Below, in pieces: positions 11,301-23,215 of a stretch of DNA of 64,000 nt. The notes under the pieces were generated by a model. That model searched no databases and was not told the origin of the DNA. It saw nothing but the letters and a program-made list of their open reading frames with translations. The stretch is from Carex sylvatica (lineage: Eukaryota; Streptophyta; Magnoliopsida; Poales; Cyperaceae): positions 434,001 through 498,000 of the forward strand of contig CAXKVR010000109.1 of the NCBI GenBank assembly GCA_964058845.1. The letters run 5' to 3'. Each line of letters opens with the position of its first letter. Position 1 is the first letter of the stretch. A program made the position numbers and the translations under genes.

Positions 11301-14300
11301 GTGAATTCCTATACAAAATAGGTGAACCTCTATTTACCACTTGGCCCATTTCACTAGTGAGAAAAAGAGCACTAGATGCAATTGAGAAATATTTACAATA
11401 TGAAGATGAAGACACAATGTACATATGCATGGGAGCATTTGAAAAGGTCGAGTAGGTATTCAGCATTGCTAGTTTCTTTGTTTATCTGAAGTAGCTTTAT
11501 TCTTTTCGAGAGGAGCCTATTTATGATTAGCAGAATTAATGCAACTGTTTCACTTTTTTTTTTTTTGTTAAAAATATATATAAAGTGCCCCAAATGTTCC
11601 AATAGAAACTGACAAAATGGAAAAATAGAAAGTGCCCCAAATCAATACCCCATGACCCAACAACTGATAACCCCCCCCTGAAAATTTTCAGGAACTGCTA
11701 GACTTGCATAACGTTACTATGACTATGAAGGCATACCACAATGAAAAACATACATTCTATTGCAATAAATCCAGATAGCCCAACTAAGACGACAAACATA
11801 CATTATGTAATTACTCTTTTGTGTTTATAGACTTTGATGTACATGGTAACAATGCAATTACAAATGATTGAAATATTTTTTATGCAAAGATAAATTAAAC
11901 TCATAGTTACGTTCTGAACAGTGTCTTAGGACGCTCTGTTCTTTTGTGAGGGATCCAAATAACAACAGGCTCCAGGACCATCTTGAAAGAATACCAGATA
12001 AACTATGGATTGGTGAAGATGGCATGAAATGGAGGGTATGCTTTTCAAGTTATGGTTTTCTTACATTTCTAGGGCAGTCAATAAAATCCTTCAAACTACA
12101 AAAATTATAATTTGTATAGGTTTCAGCTGAAACTACAATAGAAAAAGAAAGAGTAAACTATCGAAGAAAAGAGAAAGAAAAACTATGTATATATGGTAAG
12201 GCTAGTTTATTTCTTTTTTAATGGTACTAGATATTTGATACCACCTTGAAAAACTGTCCTTTGGTTTCATAATGAAATGCTGAGCTAAAAAAGGATCGAA
12301 GTCCAACTATATATATAAAACAGAAGAAGTAAAATCTGTAAGAAGTGAGGACTCTCAGAAAACCTTTGTCCATTCTCTACCTCTGAAAGATTTACAGAAG
12401 CAGATGTTTGATATGAAATTTTCAGTTGGTATTTTTAAGTGTGATGTATTTATTTAATTAAGAATTTCTTTCACCTATCTTGCTGTCAAAATGGCACCGA
12501 GTAGCCCGATACTATAGTTGGAGAACCCTTGCACCTAGGGTGTCAGATAAATGACTGACTGGATAGGTCAACCTGAACCTGACTAAACCTGATATGGCCT
12601 ATCTAAGAACCACCCAAGTTTATTACTGGCTCAGGCAGAGGTAAATCCAAACTATAGAGATAAGATCAGGTCATACCCCTATACATAAATACTAAAAAAT
12701 GTCTACCCAACCCAAACTAAACCAGATGATGTTATCTGGCATGTCATGGAATTGTTATTGTATATGATACAGGTGCCTTACTCTTTCCATCCAGCTAAAC
12801 ATTCAGTCATACAAAAGATAAAACAAATACCATCAAATTTGTTAATTAAGTTTACAAAAATTTGTGTAGTCCTGAACTTAATCCAACAATTAAAACAAAT
12901 AATAATATTTGAAATTAAATTAACCGTCAGACTGAATTTTTAGGATTCATTTCCATTCCTTCTTGAAAAATGAACCAAAAGAGCACTATGTTTCTGGAGT
13001 AGCCAAATGTTAAGACATCAGCCTTTAAGGGGTTAACAATGACATGTTGTCATAACAACAACAGATACTTTATTTAGTATATTTTATACAGTTGTTCAAG
13101 ATTTAACTCTCATCCTTTTCCTGTATTATAATTAGGCATCTTCAAGTCAGTTATGGGATGTTGCTTTAGCAGTTCAAGCAATATTCGCATGTGACCTTGC
13201 TAAAGAGAAATGGAATACACTAAGAAAAGCTCATGATTTCATAAAAGCCTCACAGGTAAATTTATCACAAAGAAATAACTTTATGTTCTTGATTTCTAAA
13301 AGTATCTTTCATTCTTAGTTAAACAATTCAGCAATGTCCGATATATATCCACCAGTTATTGCACTAAGAATAGTGGTGGAGCCAAAATTTCCAATCTGCG
13401 GTGTCAAATGAAAGAAGATTTAAAAATTTTCATTACATAAAGTTACCAATTTCATACAAATTTTAGGGTTTTTTAGTTATCCGGTGGGGTTAATTGACCC
13501 CAACGGGAGCTCACTTAGCTCCCCCACTAAATAAGAAATTCAATAAAAAATACTTAAAGAAGCAAATTGTTATGCCGATAATCAGGTATTTCACTTTGAG
13601 GGAGTTAGTAAGACATCTAATGAAAATTTTGAAACTAATTTGAAACTTAGTCTATGATGATATTTTTTTTGTTTTTAGGTACTTGATAACCCCACAGGTG
13701 ACTTTGTTCGTTATTATCGTCATATTTCTAAAGGTGGTTGGGGCTTTGCAACCGCAGATGAAGGATGGGTTGTCTCAGACTGTACAGCAGAGGCTCTCAA
13801 GGTTACATTGATAACATGAAAATTCTGTTAAGCTATGAGAGTTTGCATAGGGAACTTCAAAACAGTTATTATGTTGATTTGGTTATTCTGCAGGCATTGC
13901 TACTGCTGTCAAGAATTTCACCAGACCTTGTTGGTGACCATGCAACAAGAGAAAGCATGTCTCAAGCAGTTAATATAATTATGTCTTTGCAGGTCCTTTT
14001 TCTCTGCTGTTGTTCCGTTTTCTTTTCCTTTATTGATATTCAAAAGATACATTTGGAGTCGCATTATTTCTTGACTCATAAACCATAAAATATTTAAGCA
14101 GAATCCTGATGGTGGTTTCTCATCATGGGAATTACAACGAGCATCTCCATGGGTTGAGGTATTATGTGCATTAACAATTACATATTCTCGTTTCTTTTTC
14201 TTGCTTAGCATACCGGGGGAAGTAGATTGCAAATTAATTGATGAACAAAAGCAAGAATTACTACCATCCATCATAATTAGAAATGCAAGGGATTTGATAT

Positions 14301-15252
14301 TTTGTTATCTCAAGCCCGAATTGAGACATTTATGTATTTCTACCATTTATTTAATATGTTAGAATATTTAACTCATTTCCTTTAATTAATGGTAGGTGTT
14401 AAACATGACAGACATGTTCAAGGACGTGATGGTGGAATATTCGTAAGGATTACAATTTTCTCCTAAAAGGGTTCCAATACAATGTTTGGAGCTAAGAAAA
14501 AGAAGAATGACTCAATTAATTTCAGGTATGTGGAATGCACGTCGTCAGCTATCCAGGCATTGCTGCTGTTTAAAGAGAAATATCCCTTACACCGCAGTGA
14601 TGAAATAGAAAACTGCATAAAAAAGGCAACAGATTTCGTCCACAAAAAACAAAATGATGATGGTTCATGGTAAAGTTTCTTTTATTGCATCAAACTTGTT
14701 TACTTCTGTCCTTCTAATTCACTTTCTTTATTGTGGTGGAATTTCCTTTTTTTTTTATAACTTCATGTTTTATGCTTTTATTTTATTCTTGGAGGTCGCC
14801 AGCAAGTAGTTTTTACCATCTTAGTTTTACCATAGAACAGTATAATATGCAAAAGAAACCACATTAATAAATGACCTCACCAAAAGTAACCAACTGACAT
14901 GCATCTACATGTAAAAAAAAGAAATTAAGTGGTATTACTAGCTGGTATACACGGGACAATTATTTTATGAATATGCATGTAGGTTTGGATCATGGGCAGT
15001 GTGCTACACTTATGGAACATGGTTTGGAATAGAAGCTTTATTGGCAATTGGGAAAACCTACGAAACTTGTGAGGCCATTCGCAAGGCTTGTGCATTTCTC
15101 CTTTCAAAACAACTGCATGATGGAGGCTGGGGCGAGAGTTATCTTTCTAGCATAAAAGAGGTGAAGTTTTTGGAAAATACATTGTTTTAAGTAAAAAAAT
15201 CTATCAAATTAATTTGTTTTGGGTAGCGTGTAGACCTTGCTTACCAGATAAC

Positions 15253-15296
<44 letters not shown>

Positions 15297-17150
15297 AAAA
15301 AAAAAATACTTTTTTTTTTGGCTGAGCTTGTTGAAAATTAATTCGAAAGTAGTTTTAGATGATCTCTACATGAGTTGATTTACAAGCAGTTTTTAGACGT
15401 ATGAGAAATCCACTGGCTATTTTAGGTAATGGTTATTTAATTTTAAACATAGTTATATTAGGAATAGTTTGTGTAGTGGGTGCTTAATTTACCAAAGTTG
15501 TGGGTGTTTATTTTACAAATGTTGTAGTGCTTTAAATATCGTAGAACTCTATGTAATTGAGTAAGAAAGAGACAAAATAAAGTTTTGTTTCTGTACAGGA
15601 AAATACTATTCTCTTCAATCTTTTGCATACTGGCACAAAACAGTGTAGTATTGCTGAGTTTATTCCAACGGAACTTTGAATCCATACAGAAGTCCAATTT
15701 TGAATTAACCTGTGCTTTTTATTATTTCAAATATATGTATAATTTTTTGGATTTCAAACATTTTGTATTTCTGCATAAAAACCTTGAAAAGTTGATTTGT
15801 AAAAGTAAATATTGCTATGCTAGATTTCAGAACTGTACCGGTGAGAACAGACACATTATCAATTTTGTTTGAGATTTTTTATTTTTTTTAAGGTTGATTG
15901 AGATTGTTTTTACCTCCATAAAATTTTATAGTTAATTAGGTAATTTAGTTTCAACCCATAAATAAGTGAAAATGTTTTTAATTTGTTCGCAAAAATTTAC
16001 TACACAATCCTGGTTAAAGCCTTTTGCTTCTCTTTAAACATATCATATATATCTTACAGGAATATACAAATCTAGTCGGAAATAAATCAAATTTGGTGAA
16101 CACAGCATGGGCAATGCTCGCACTTCTAAAAGCTGGCCAGGTTTTACCGTGTTGTTTAATTATGTATTAGATTTTCATGTGTACCTTTTAAATAACAAAT
16201 ATCATTGAGATCCCAGTAAAACCAGATAATTAATATGGATGCCCTTACCTAAGTAGCAAACTATCATCCACAAGCGGAGAGGGCTATTTTACCCTAAAAA
16301 AGTCGAGATCTCAAGGAAAAAAAAAATTTCTCTTGCACAAGTGTAGAGGGTTGCTAAGCTATGCTTTCAAGGTCACCAATGATAAAGTTGGAACCATGCT
16401 ACTTCTAAATTTAAAGGGATTACATGGTATTCTGAGGTTTTGCAGGGTTTTTAGAAAATGAATGCCTGTTTTTCTATTTCCATATTTTCTTTCAAGTGTG
16501 ATTATTCATGAAATAAATATTATGTTCTGGCACTCGTCACATATCATGCCAGCCAAGTCTAAACCTATACTTATGCTTATTCATGTCTCATAACTCTTGC
16601 TTCCCTTTAAAATATGCACCAACATATATTAAAAACACCATCCAAAATATACTAGACTACCAACATATATTCAAAACATATACTACCAACTTTCAGGTTG
16701 AAAGAGATCCAACTCCAGTGCATCGAGCAGCCAGCCTACTAATTGGCATACAATTAGAAAATGGAGACTTCCCCCAACAGGTACATAATACCACAAACAA
16801 ACCAACAGTTATAAATATTTGAAAGAAAAAGGTGAGGGTCCAGCCATAAAATTTCACTCAATCAAAGGTTGCCGTTTATAACTTGCATGTTTTGAATGAA
16901 GATTATTGACATTAAAACCAATAAAACAGCCCACTAATGACTAGCAACCTGGTAGTATATAGGTCCCATCTGCAATTATACTTTTTTAACTGGACGTTTG
17001 GGAATAATACAAGTGTATTTGTACTATTAGGAAATGCTGGGGAGCTTCATGAAGTTTGGGTTCCTAAATTTTATGGCGTATCGAAACATCTTTCCAATTT
17101 GGGCTCTTGCAGAATATAATAAAAATGATGTGCTCTCCAACACCGCGTAA
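8334..17150 (+). CDS. Oxidosqualene cyclase (triterpene/sterol synthase), 18 exons, intact
   Basis: Cyclises 2,3-oxidosqualene at the ER membrane. Exons: 8334-8528, 9234-9410, 9596-9682, 9827-10015, 10846-10930, 11011-11177, 11258-11446, 11922-12035, 13136-13255, 13679-13801, 13894-13992, 14102-14158, 14396-14442, 14526-14669, 14983-15160, 16060-16140, 16697-16780, 17031-17150; all GT-AG, 2256 nt, 751 aa (family ~755-765). The start is the conserved MWKLKI. The catalytic DCTAE (Asp475) and about six QW motifs are present (e.g. [17 protein letters not shown]). C-terminal matches such as [13 protein letters not shown] and [10 protein letters not shown] suggest the cycloartenol-synthase lineage. 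Oddities: the MW(C)YCR/MWCHCR site reads YFCRIR (247-252), His477 of Arabidopsis CAS1 is Glu469, Ile481 is Val473, and the Tyr410 region lacks an aromatic. Product unknown; probably specialised rather than cycloartenol. The exon 7 donor (GTCGAG) is weak, but only this junction matches the family. Confidence 0.95.
15254..15306 (+). repeat. Homopolymer tract C33-A20 in OSC intron 15
   Basis: Thirty-three C followed by twenty A lie inside the intron between exons 15 and 16. The equivalent intron in copy B has C22-A19 (54681-54721). Pure C/G runs of this length are rare in plant introns and could form unusual structures or be mis-sized by sequencing. Confidence 0.95.
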
Positions 17151-17322
17151 ATTCCTATATGTATATTGTTTTCATAGTAAATAATTTCAACTTTATTTTA
17201 TGGTGAAATTTCATGTATCCCGTCAAAAACTTCAATATTACGTATTTCTTCAACAAAAGTTTGTAACTGTATCTACTGAATTGAAACTGTATTATTTCGT
17301 GATAGATTTGTTGTTTGTTTGT

Positions 17323-18097
17323 AGGGGTGTTCAAATGGTCTGGTTTATTTGGTTTTAAATTGAACATAGAAAGTTTGGTTTAAACAGTTTGATTTTCTAG
17401 TTTAAATGGTTCAGTTCAGTTTATTTATTATATATTTTGGTTTTTGTTGTTTGGCTTCAGTTTAGAATATTTTAAAACTAGCTGAACCAAACCGACCGAG
17501 TTCTTTTAGTAAAACCACTGGCCAAATAATCGCGCAGCGGTTTGGTTCATTTTTGCGCTTCTTGAGTCCTAGCTCTAAGTTTCTTTTCCCTTCTCTGCCT
17601 CCCAAGTTCTGATCTTCGCAAGAAGTTAATCAAAACACTCTTCCTTTCTCATTTCCCCTCTCCGATTCCAAGGTTAGTTTCTCAAAAAAATTGTCTTTCC
17701 TTGTTTTTCTCTTTACTCTCTCTCACTTCTTCCTTCCTTTTATTTTTTATCTGATTTGTGCAATGAATGAAAACAATTCGAGGGTTTGAACTTTGAATGC
17801 TGCGAAGCACATGCGAATATCAAGGCACAAGACAAAAGACAAAGTACTTATGATTTATCTGATTCGATTTCTTGCTGGATTTTTAGCCTTGGTCAAATTC
17901 CTGGAATTTCTTGCTTGAATCTATTCAATTTCGGTTCAACCGAGCAAATCAAAATTTACTTCAGTTTGTTCAGTTCGGTTGTAATTCGGTTGGAAATTTC
18001 AATTCGGTCGGTTTGATTCTATTTTTGAAAACCAAAGAAAAGTTTGGTTTGTCTATTTTAATTCGGTTCAAACCAAACCGACCTTTTGAACACCCCT
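17323..18097. mobile_element. Non-autonomous Mutator-like element (775 bp) just 3' of the OSC
   Basis: The ends are inverted: AGGGGTGTTCAAA at the left and TTTGAACACCCCT at the right, with weaker similarity further in. It is flanked by a perfect 10-bp direct repeat GTTTGTTTGT (17313-17322 and 18098-18107). Copy B keeps the empty site with a single GTTTGTTTGT near 57083-57092. A 9-11 bp target duplication is typical of Mutator-like elements. The interior is AT/TC-rich with repeated GGTTTGGTT-like words and no transposase. The insertion lies 170 bp after the OSC stop codon and could alter its 3' UTR. Confidence 0.85.
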
Positions 18098-18442
18098 GTT
18101 TGTTTGTATAAAAAGAAATTAAGAATTTTCCTCAGCTGTATGTATTTCACCTTCTGTAAAAGTCTACTGCAATGTACCAATGTGTTCTTGTCATTTGAGT
18201 TTTCCTCTTAAATGTAATAACTACACCAAAACACCTTATGTGTAATCAATCATAAATTAAGTTTTATTGAAATTGCAGCTCTTGATCTTCCAATTCTAAA
18301 TTATTAAGATGTAACAACAACAAAACGACAAAACATTTTGTTCTAGTGTAATTAAAAACACTGTTCATAAAAAATATAATTAAAAAGCTATACCATAAAC
18401 CCTAAAAACACTTTTCGTAATTTTAATAAATAATATTAAAAA

Positions 18443-19144
18443 ATAAATTCTAACCTTGGTGCTGAGAGAGGGTGTGGAGTAGATGTCAGCGGCAATGAGG
18501 GAGGAATAGCCGAAATTTTTTTAAATATCCAAAAAAATATAAAATTGCGGAATCTATCCACTGTTTGAATGAAATTCAAAAAATACCAAATCCGGTTATC
18601 TAATAACCGAATTTGGGATAAATTTCCGGTCAACCATTCACCGGATTTTTTTTTTTTTTAGAAAAAAAAACACATTTCCGGTTAATGGTGCACCGGTTTT
18701 AGTTTTTTTTTTTTTTTTTTAAACAAAATTTTTTTTTGTATTAAAATATTAGAAATGTTGAATATGTTTCTTTGAAAATAGATGGAATACAATATAATTT
18801 GATTTATTAGAAATACTGCAACAAATAACTCAGATCAATATTTTTCAGACTAGATTTTTCGCGACTGTAAGAAAAATTAATATATTTATTTATGTGTTAT
18901 TGGGAAAAAATAAAAATGCTTAGATTCTGAGTTATTGATCCCGGTTCAAAAGTCACTTCTTGGTAATTCAGAAAATATTGTGATCTTTCTAGTACATTTA
19001 ATTTATTAAAAGTTGTATCCATTTTGAGAATTTTTTTTAATAACAACCATTAAATAAATTAAAATTTTTGTTTTTTTCAAAAATAGATACAACTTTTAAT
19101 AAATTAAATTTACTATGGGTGCACCATTTGTTGAACATTATATA
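18443..19144. other. Gene-free AT-rich interval
   Basis: No gene seen. It contains ACCGG-bearing poly-T stretches (18590-18720) and a small inverted pair around ACAACTTTTAATAAATTAAA (about 19000-19030 and 19090-19115). Confidence 0.7.
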
Positions 19145-19548
19145 GAGTATGGCTACGGTGCTATGGGTTGCATAGAGGGTTTCTATGCAACGGTTTAATA
19201 TTCGAGTTATTAAAATCTTAACGGTCGATTCGAACTGGTCAACATGATCTCATATGAATATGTACTTGCAAACCAAATTTTATATTTTTTAGAATTTTTT
19301 TACTATTTTTTTAGATAGGTAGAAAATAACTTGATATAAAAAATTATGCACGATTCAGATATATGATTTTTTACCTATCTAAAAAATAGTAAAAAAATTC
19401 TAAAAAATGTAAAATTTAGTTTACAAGTACATATTCATATGGAGATCATGTTGAACAGTTCAGATCGACCGTTAGAATTTTAAAGACTCGAATATTAAGC
19501 CGTTGCATAGAGGCCCTCTATGCAACCCATAGCACCGTAGCCGTACTC
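19145..19548. mobile_element. Mutator-like MITE (404 bp, fold-back)
   Basis: The two halves are near-complete inverted copies: GAGTATGGCTACGG at the left and CCGTAGCCGTACTC at the right, with arms of about 180 bp. It is flanked by a perfect 9-bp direct repeat CATTATATA (19136-19144 and 19549-19557), as for Mutator-like transposition. No coding capacity. It shares internal words (GTTCAGATCGA, AATGTAAAATTT) with the fold-back element at 58830-59253. Confidence 0.85.
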
Positions 19549-19871
19549 CATTATATATCTGTCACAAATGCAAGCTTATTATTAAACAGTAGCAAGGCAC
19601 TTCTTTTTAGTTATATACATCCTGATATAGGATTTTAGAATTATGAACTTCCTTTTTGTTTATTCTGCGAGGACTAAGGAAAAAAAACATTAGAAATTAA
19701 TTTGAAATGAAACACCTCTTTCCAAAGTTCCAAATATACAACCTCGATTTCAGTAAATTTGTATTTTCTTTTTTCATGCTCAAATGATACCTTATTATAT
19801 TTATTAGTCAATAACATGTATAATTCATCCAGCATTTGAAAAATATAACTAAATTTAGATAAACATCTGAA

Positions 19872-20045
19872 GTTGATTAATTAAATTAGATAAATGAAAG
19901 TGTAATAACAAAAAACGAATACTATATAAAGTTGATGGATTGAAATTAGTTAAATGAAAATTTAATAACAACAAAGGAATTCTATATATAGTTGATTGAT
20001 TGAAATTTGATAAATTAAAGTTTAACAACAAAAATGAATTCTATT
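19872..20045. repeat. Three degenerate ~65-bp tandem repeats
   Basis: The pattern GTTGAT...GATTGAAATT..TAAATGAAA..TTAATAACAA...GAATTCTATATA recurs three times with drift. AT-rich and non-coding. Confidence 0.6.
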
Positions 20046-21363
20046 ATACGAAGTTTAGATCTTCTCCTTTAAAGTAGGAGGAACCATAAATGTTGATTTT
20101 TGGAGACTTGAAAATCAGCCCCTGCATTAGTTCCAAGAAGCTCACGTACTCTCATTAAATCTCGTTAGAAGCTATCTAAGAAATATTACTTTTCTATTCT
20201 CAAGAACGGGCTGAAAATAAGAAGGAAAATATACATATTAGTGATACACCTTCTCGATATTGCATCCAATTCTCATTACTTTATTAGTTCTTACTTGTTC
20301 CGATTCAGTTTCCTATTCAGCTGATGTTTAATTAGTGAATAATCTTATGTAAATAATTCCCTTGTTCAATTATTTATTCATTCCAACAGCTATATACCCT
20401 TGTTCAATTACAAGTAATATTAGGAAATTTTAAATCATGAACAAAATATATTTAAATACATCGACTAGTGAATTAATATAATATAATGAAGAACTGCATC
20501 CTCAACTCACGCAAGATCGGGGGAAACGATTCAATAATATAGCAAATTATTTATATTTGAATTTTTTAGGATTTATAATACATATAGAAGTTATTTCTTA
20601 CCTTTTTTTTAAATGATCATAAGAAAACGTAAGAAATTATAAGAAATTTATTTTATAATTAAAGAAAGTAAAAATATAACAAGCATTCCACTTTACACTC
20701 AATATATATATATATATATATAGACATTGCATTCTCTGTGTTCAACACGTTGATCCAGGATGTACCTATCTTATTTAATTAAGTACCTGATCCTTCGAAA
20801 TTCTTTTTTAATTAAGTAAAGATCGTCAACAAATATACAATTGCATTCCAAGCTTTTAGTAGCACTTAAAGATACGATTAACAATTGTAGAATTTTTTAA
20901 AGGAAGATACTTTACTTATAATGATTGATTTTCTAACTTACCTTTAATTTTTTTGAGAATTTTGTTTCCAACAGCCTCCAGAAACAACAATCAATTTATA
21001 AATAAATGAAAAAAAAATCCTACATTTGAATCTATTACAAATGTAAAACTAAAAAAAATGTGAAAAACATACCTTTTTTTATTTGTAGCATTAATAGAAT
21101 TTTATTTATTATAATGATCCAACTCTTAAAATAATCAAGTATCCCACCTCATAGTAACTCACTCCATAAAGGTAGAGAATATGTAACAGAAGAAAAGTTT
21201 TGATTTCTTTTTCTTTTTCTGTTTTTTTTTTTTTTTTTTGAGAAAAACCCTTAGGCGTCAGTTGATTTCTTTATCTTTTTCTGTTGTTTGACTTGGATTG
21301 TAGTGGAGAATAAATGAACAGTTGGAACGATGCATGCAACAACTTAAAATAATAATTAATGAC
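20046..21363. other. Gene-free AT-rich interval
   Basis: No gene seen. It holds a TA microsatellite at about 20702-20722 and poly-T runs. Its right neighbour (21364-21432) is a short direct duplication, AGATTCTTGTRGATATCAAC followed by GTATATTAAGA. Confidence 0.7.
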
Positions 21364-21589
21364 AGATTCTTGTGGATATCAACGTATATTAAGATAATGA
21401 AAGATTCTTGTAGATATCAACGTATATTAAGAGATTGACCTATTACGTGAGAAAATACCAAAAATTTTATTCATAGCAAAATGGGAAAAGAAAATATTAA
21501 AAATGGAAAATGTTGAATTGGAAATTTAAAAATAAGAAGACAAGTTTGGGTTATGACGGCCTTGCGAAACGCCACCAAACTAGAGGTGT

Positions 21590-22065
21590 AAACGGTCGGA
21601 TACGAATTGGATAGTGGTTTTATTGTATCTGTATCTATTATAATTTTTTGGATACGGATACGGATACGGATACGGATACGGATATGGATACGGATACGGA
21701 TACAGATACCGATAGGAATCGGATATTAAATGATATTAAATGCTACGGATACGGATCGGATATCGGACGGATATGGATATTTTTCATAATTAGCTTGTTA
21801 GTTACAAAACATCTATTATATTATTAAAATATAAGTCACTAATTATGTCATAATGTTATATTGTTCATTAAAATATATATCTATATGCAATTTAATAAAT
21901 TAGTCGTACAATATGCAATTTAATAAATCAATTTAAAAATATATATCAAATTTGTTGTGGTTTAAAGTGTAAACAGTCGGATACAGATAGTAAAATGGCT
22001 TACCGTATTCGCATCCGTTATAATTTTTCGGATACGAATACGGATACGAATACATTTTTTTTTTA
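21590..22065. repeat. GGATAC hexanucleotide repeat region (two related blocks)
   Basis: About 21650-21782 is dominated by GGATAC units with variants (GGATAT, CGGATACAG). A second, shorter block at 21970-22060 begins with a similar TGTAAACNGTCGGATAC leader and also ends in GGATACGAATAC, so the same repeat unit is present twice. Probably part of a dispersed repeat; no coding sequence. Confidence 0.75.
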
Positions 22066-22379
22066 AAATTTTTTGATAAATTTACACAAACATCCAAAAC
22101 TTATTAGTTAAAATTAGATATTAAAACCAAGGTTCAATAAAACAAAAGAATTAATTTATATAAAGTTTAGTGATCTCATTTATAGTGTAAAATAATTTCC
22201 ATCAACTACGCTGCATTATATATAATGAGTTCGCATCATCTGCATTAACGGACTGTTTGAATTGAGCGTCTTACCGTTCCTTTCTAATTTGGTCTAATTA
22301 ATCCGACCAATGCTTGTAATGCCTGTACAGATTCTGCATTCAATTCTCAAACAGTGCATTAAATTCTAAAAAAAAGTAA

Positions 22380-22745
22380 CAGATGTTTTTCACAATTTTA
22401 TTTTATTATTATTTTTTTTTTGTTCTGATTGTTTTTCCGAATAACCCTACACATATCCATACACAGTTAAATCATGAAAGCCTTGTAAATAATTTTACCA
22501 TTTACGAACACGGTTCTTTAAATAGAATCATGTACAATATATCTTTACCATACACGGTTCATTAATAATAAACCATGTACATATATTTGTGATTTCTGGG
22601 TACAATTGAGATTTAATGTGTGTGGGAGTTTTTTTTGCACGAGCACCTCTTTCCAATACACATTGTTAATCTTGATTTTTATTTTGCATCTGTGTATCAT
22701 GATATACCGTGTATAGTCGCGTTTTCTGTACTAGTGCATTTTGAC
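22380..22745. mobile_element. CACTA-like subterminal remnant
   Basis: It contains repeated CATACACGGTT / ACCGTGTAT words in both orientations and ends TTTTCTGTACTAGTGC, resembling the remnant at 7040-7358. No matching end or transposase; a decayed fragment. Confidence 0.4.
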
Positions 22746-22782
22746 AACTAAAATAACTTCAAATTGAAACACTACTAGAATG

Positions 22783-23215
22783 TGGGTTTGTTGCATGGAA
22801 AAGTAGTGTCCATGCAACAAATATTGGCATTTTTGACACTGAAACTTGTTGCATGGGTAGGCCCATGCAACTGTTACCCATGCAACAAGTTTGATGTTTA
22901 CCCATGCAACTGCCTCTTATTTATCCATGCAACAAATATTTGATGACCCGTGACCCGCCAGAAAAGATAGAAAATATATTTTAATGAATGTCCATGCAAC
23001 AACTCATCTCATACCATGCAACAAGTCTCCCGAATTAAGACTAAATAGTTGCATGGATAATCCATGCAACAAATTTTTGAGAACTATTTGTTGCATGGGC
23101 TTACCATTGTAACAAGTCTCCATAATCTAGACAATATTTGTTGCATGGGTAACCCATGCAACAAGTTTTGACGATTTTTAGAACTATTTGTTGCATGGGA
23201 TTACCCATGCAACAA
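22783..23215. repeat. Left subterminal repeat array of the CACTA element
   Basis: More than a dozen copies of GTTGCATGG or CCATGCAAC, often paired as short hairpins around a spacer (for example TTGCATGGGTAGGCCCATGCAA). In this superfamily such motifs bind the element's DNA-binding protein. Confidence 0.9.

Larger units (their letters stand above)
1304..18442. repeat. Segmental duplication, copy A (contains the intact OSC)
   Basis: This stretch and 40751-57498 are direct, largely collinear copies: from TAAATCAT.../TAAATCATTC at the left to a shared AATAAATAATATTAAAAA at the right. Both carry the same upstream region, 18 OSC exons and introns. Only a few percent of bases differ where I compared exons directly (for example 1 of 195 in exon 1, 4 of 177 in exon 2). 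Differences are mostly indels: copy A has a 775-bp Mutator-like insertion (17323-18097) and a ~1-kb block at ~3025-4040; copy B has a block at ~40976-41907 and two tandem duplications. The left limit in copy A is hidden by the copia element. Confidence 0.92.

Noticed and set aside
15585..15872. 95-codon frame in OSC intron 15
   Set aside because: AT-rich, Phe/Tyr/Leu-heavy composition of translated intron; the counterpart in copy B differs in length.
22783..23215. CRISPR-like array of short repeats
   Set aside because: Repeats are short, in both orientations and irregularly spaced, in plant DNA; they are transposon subterminal repeats.
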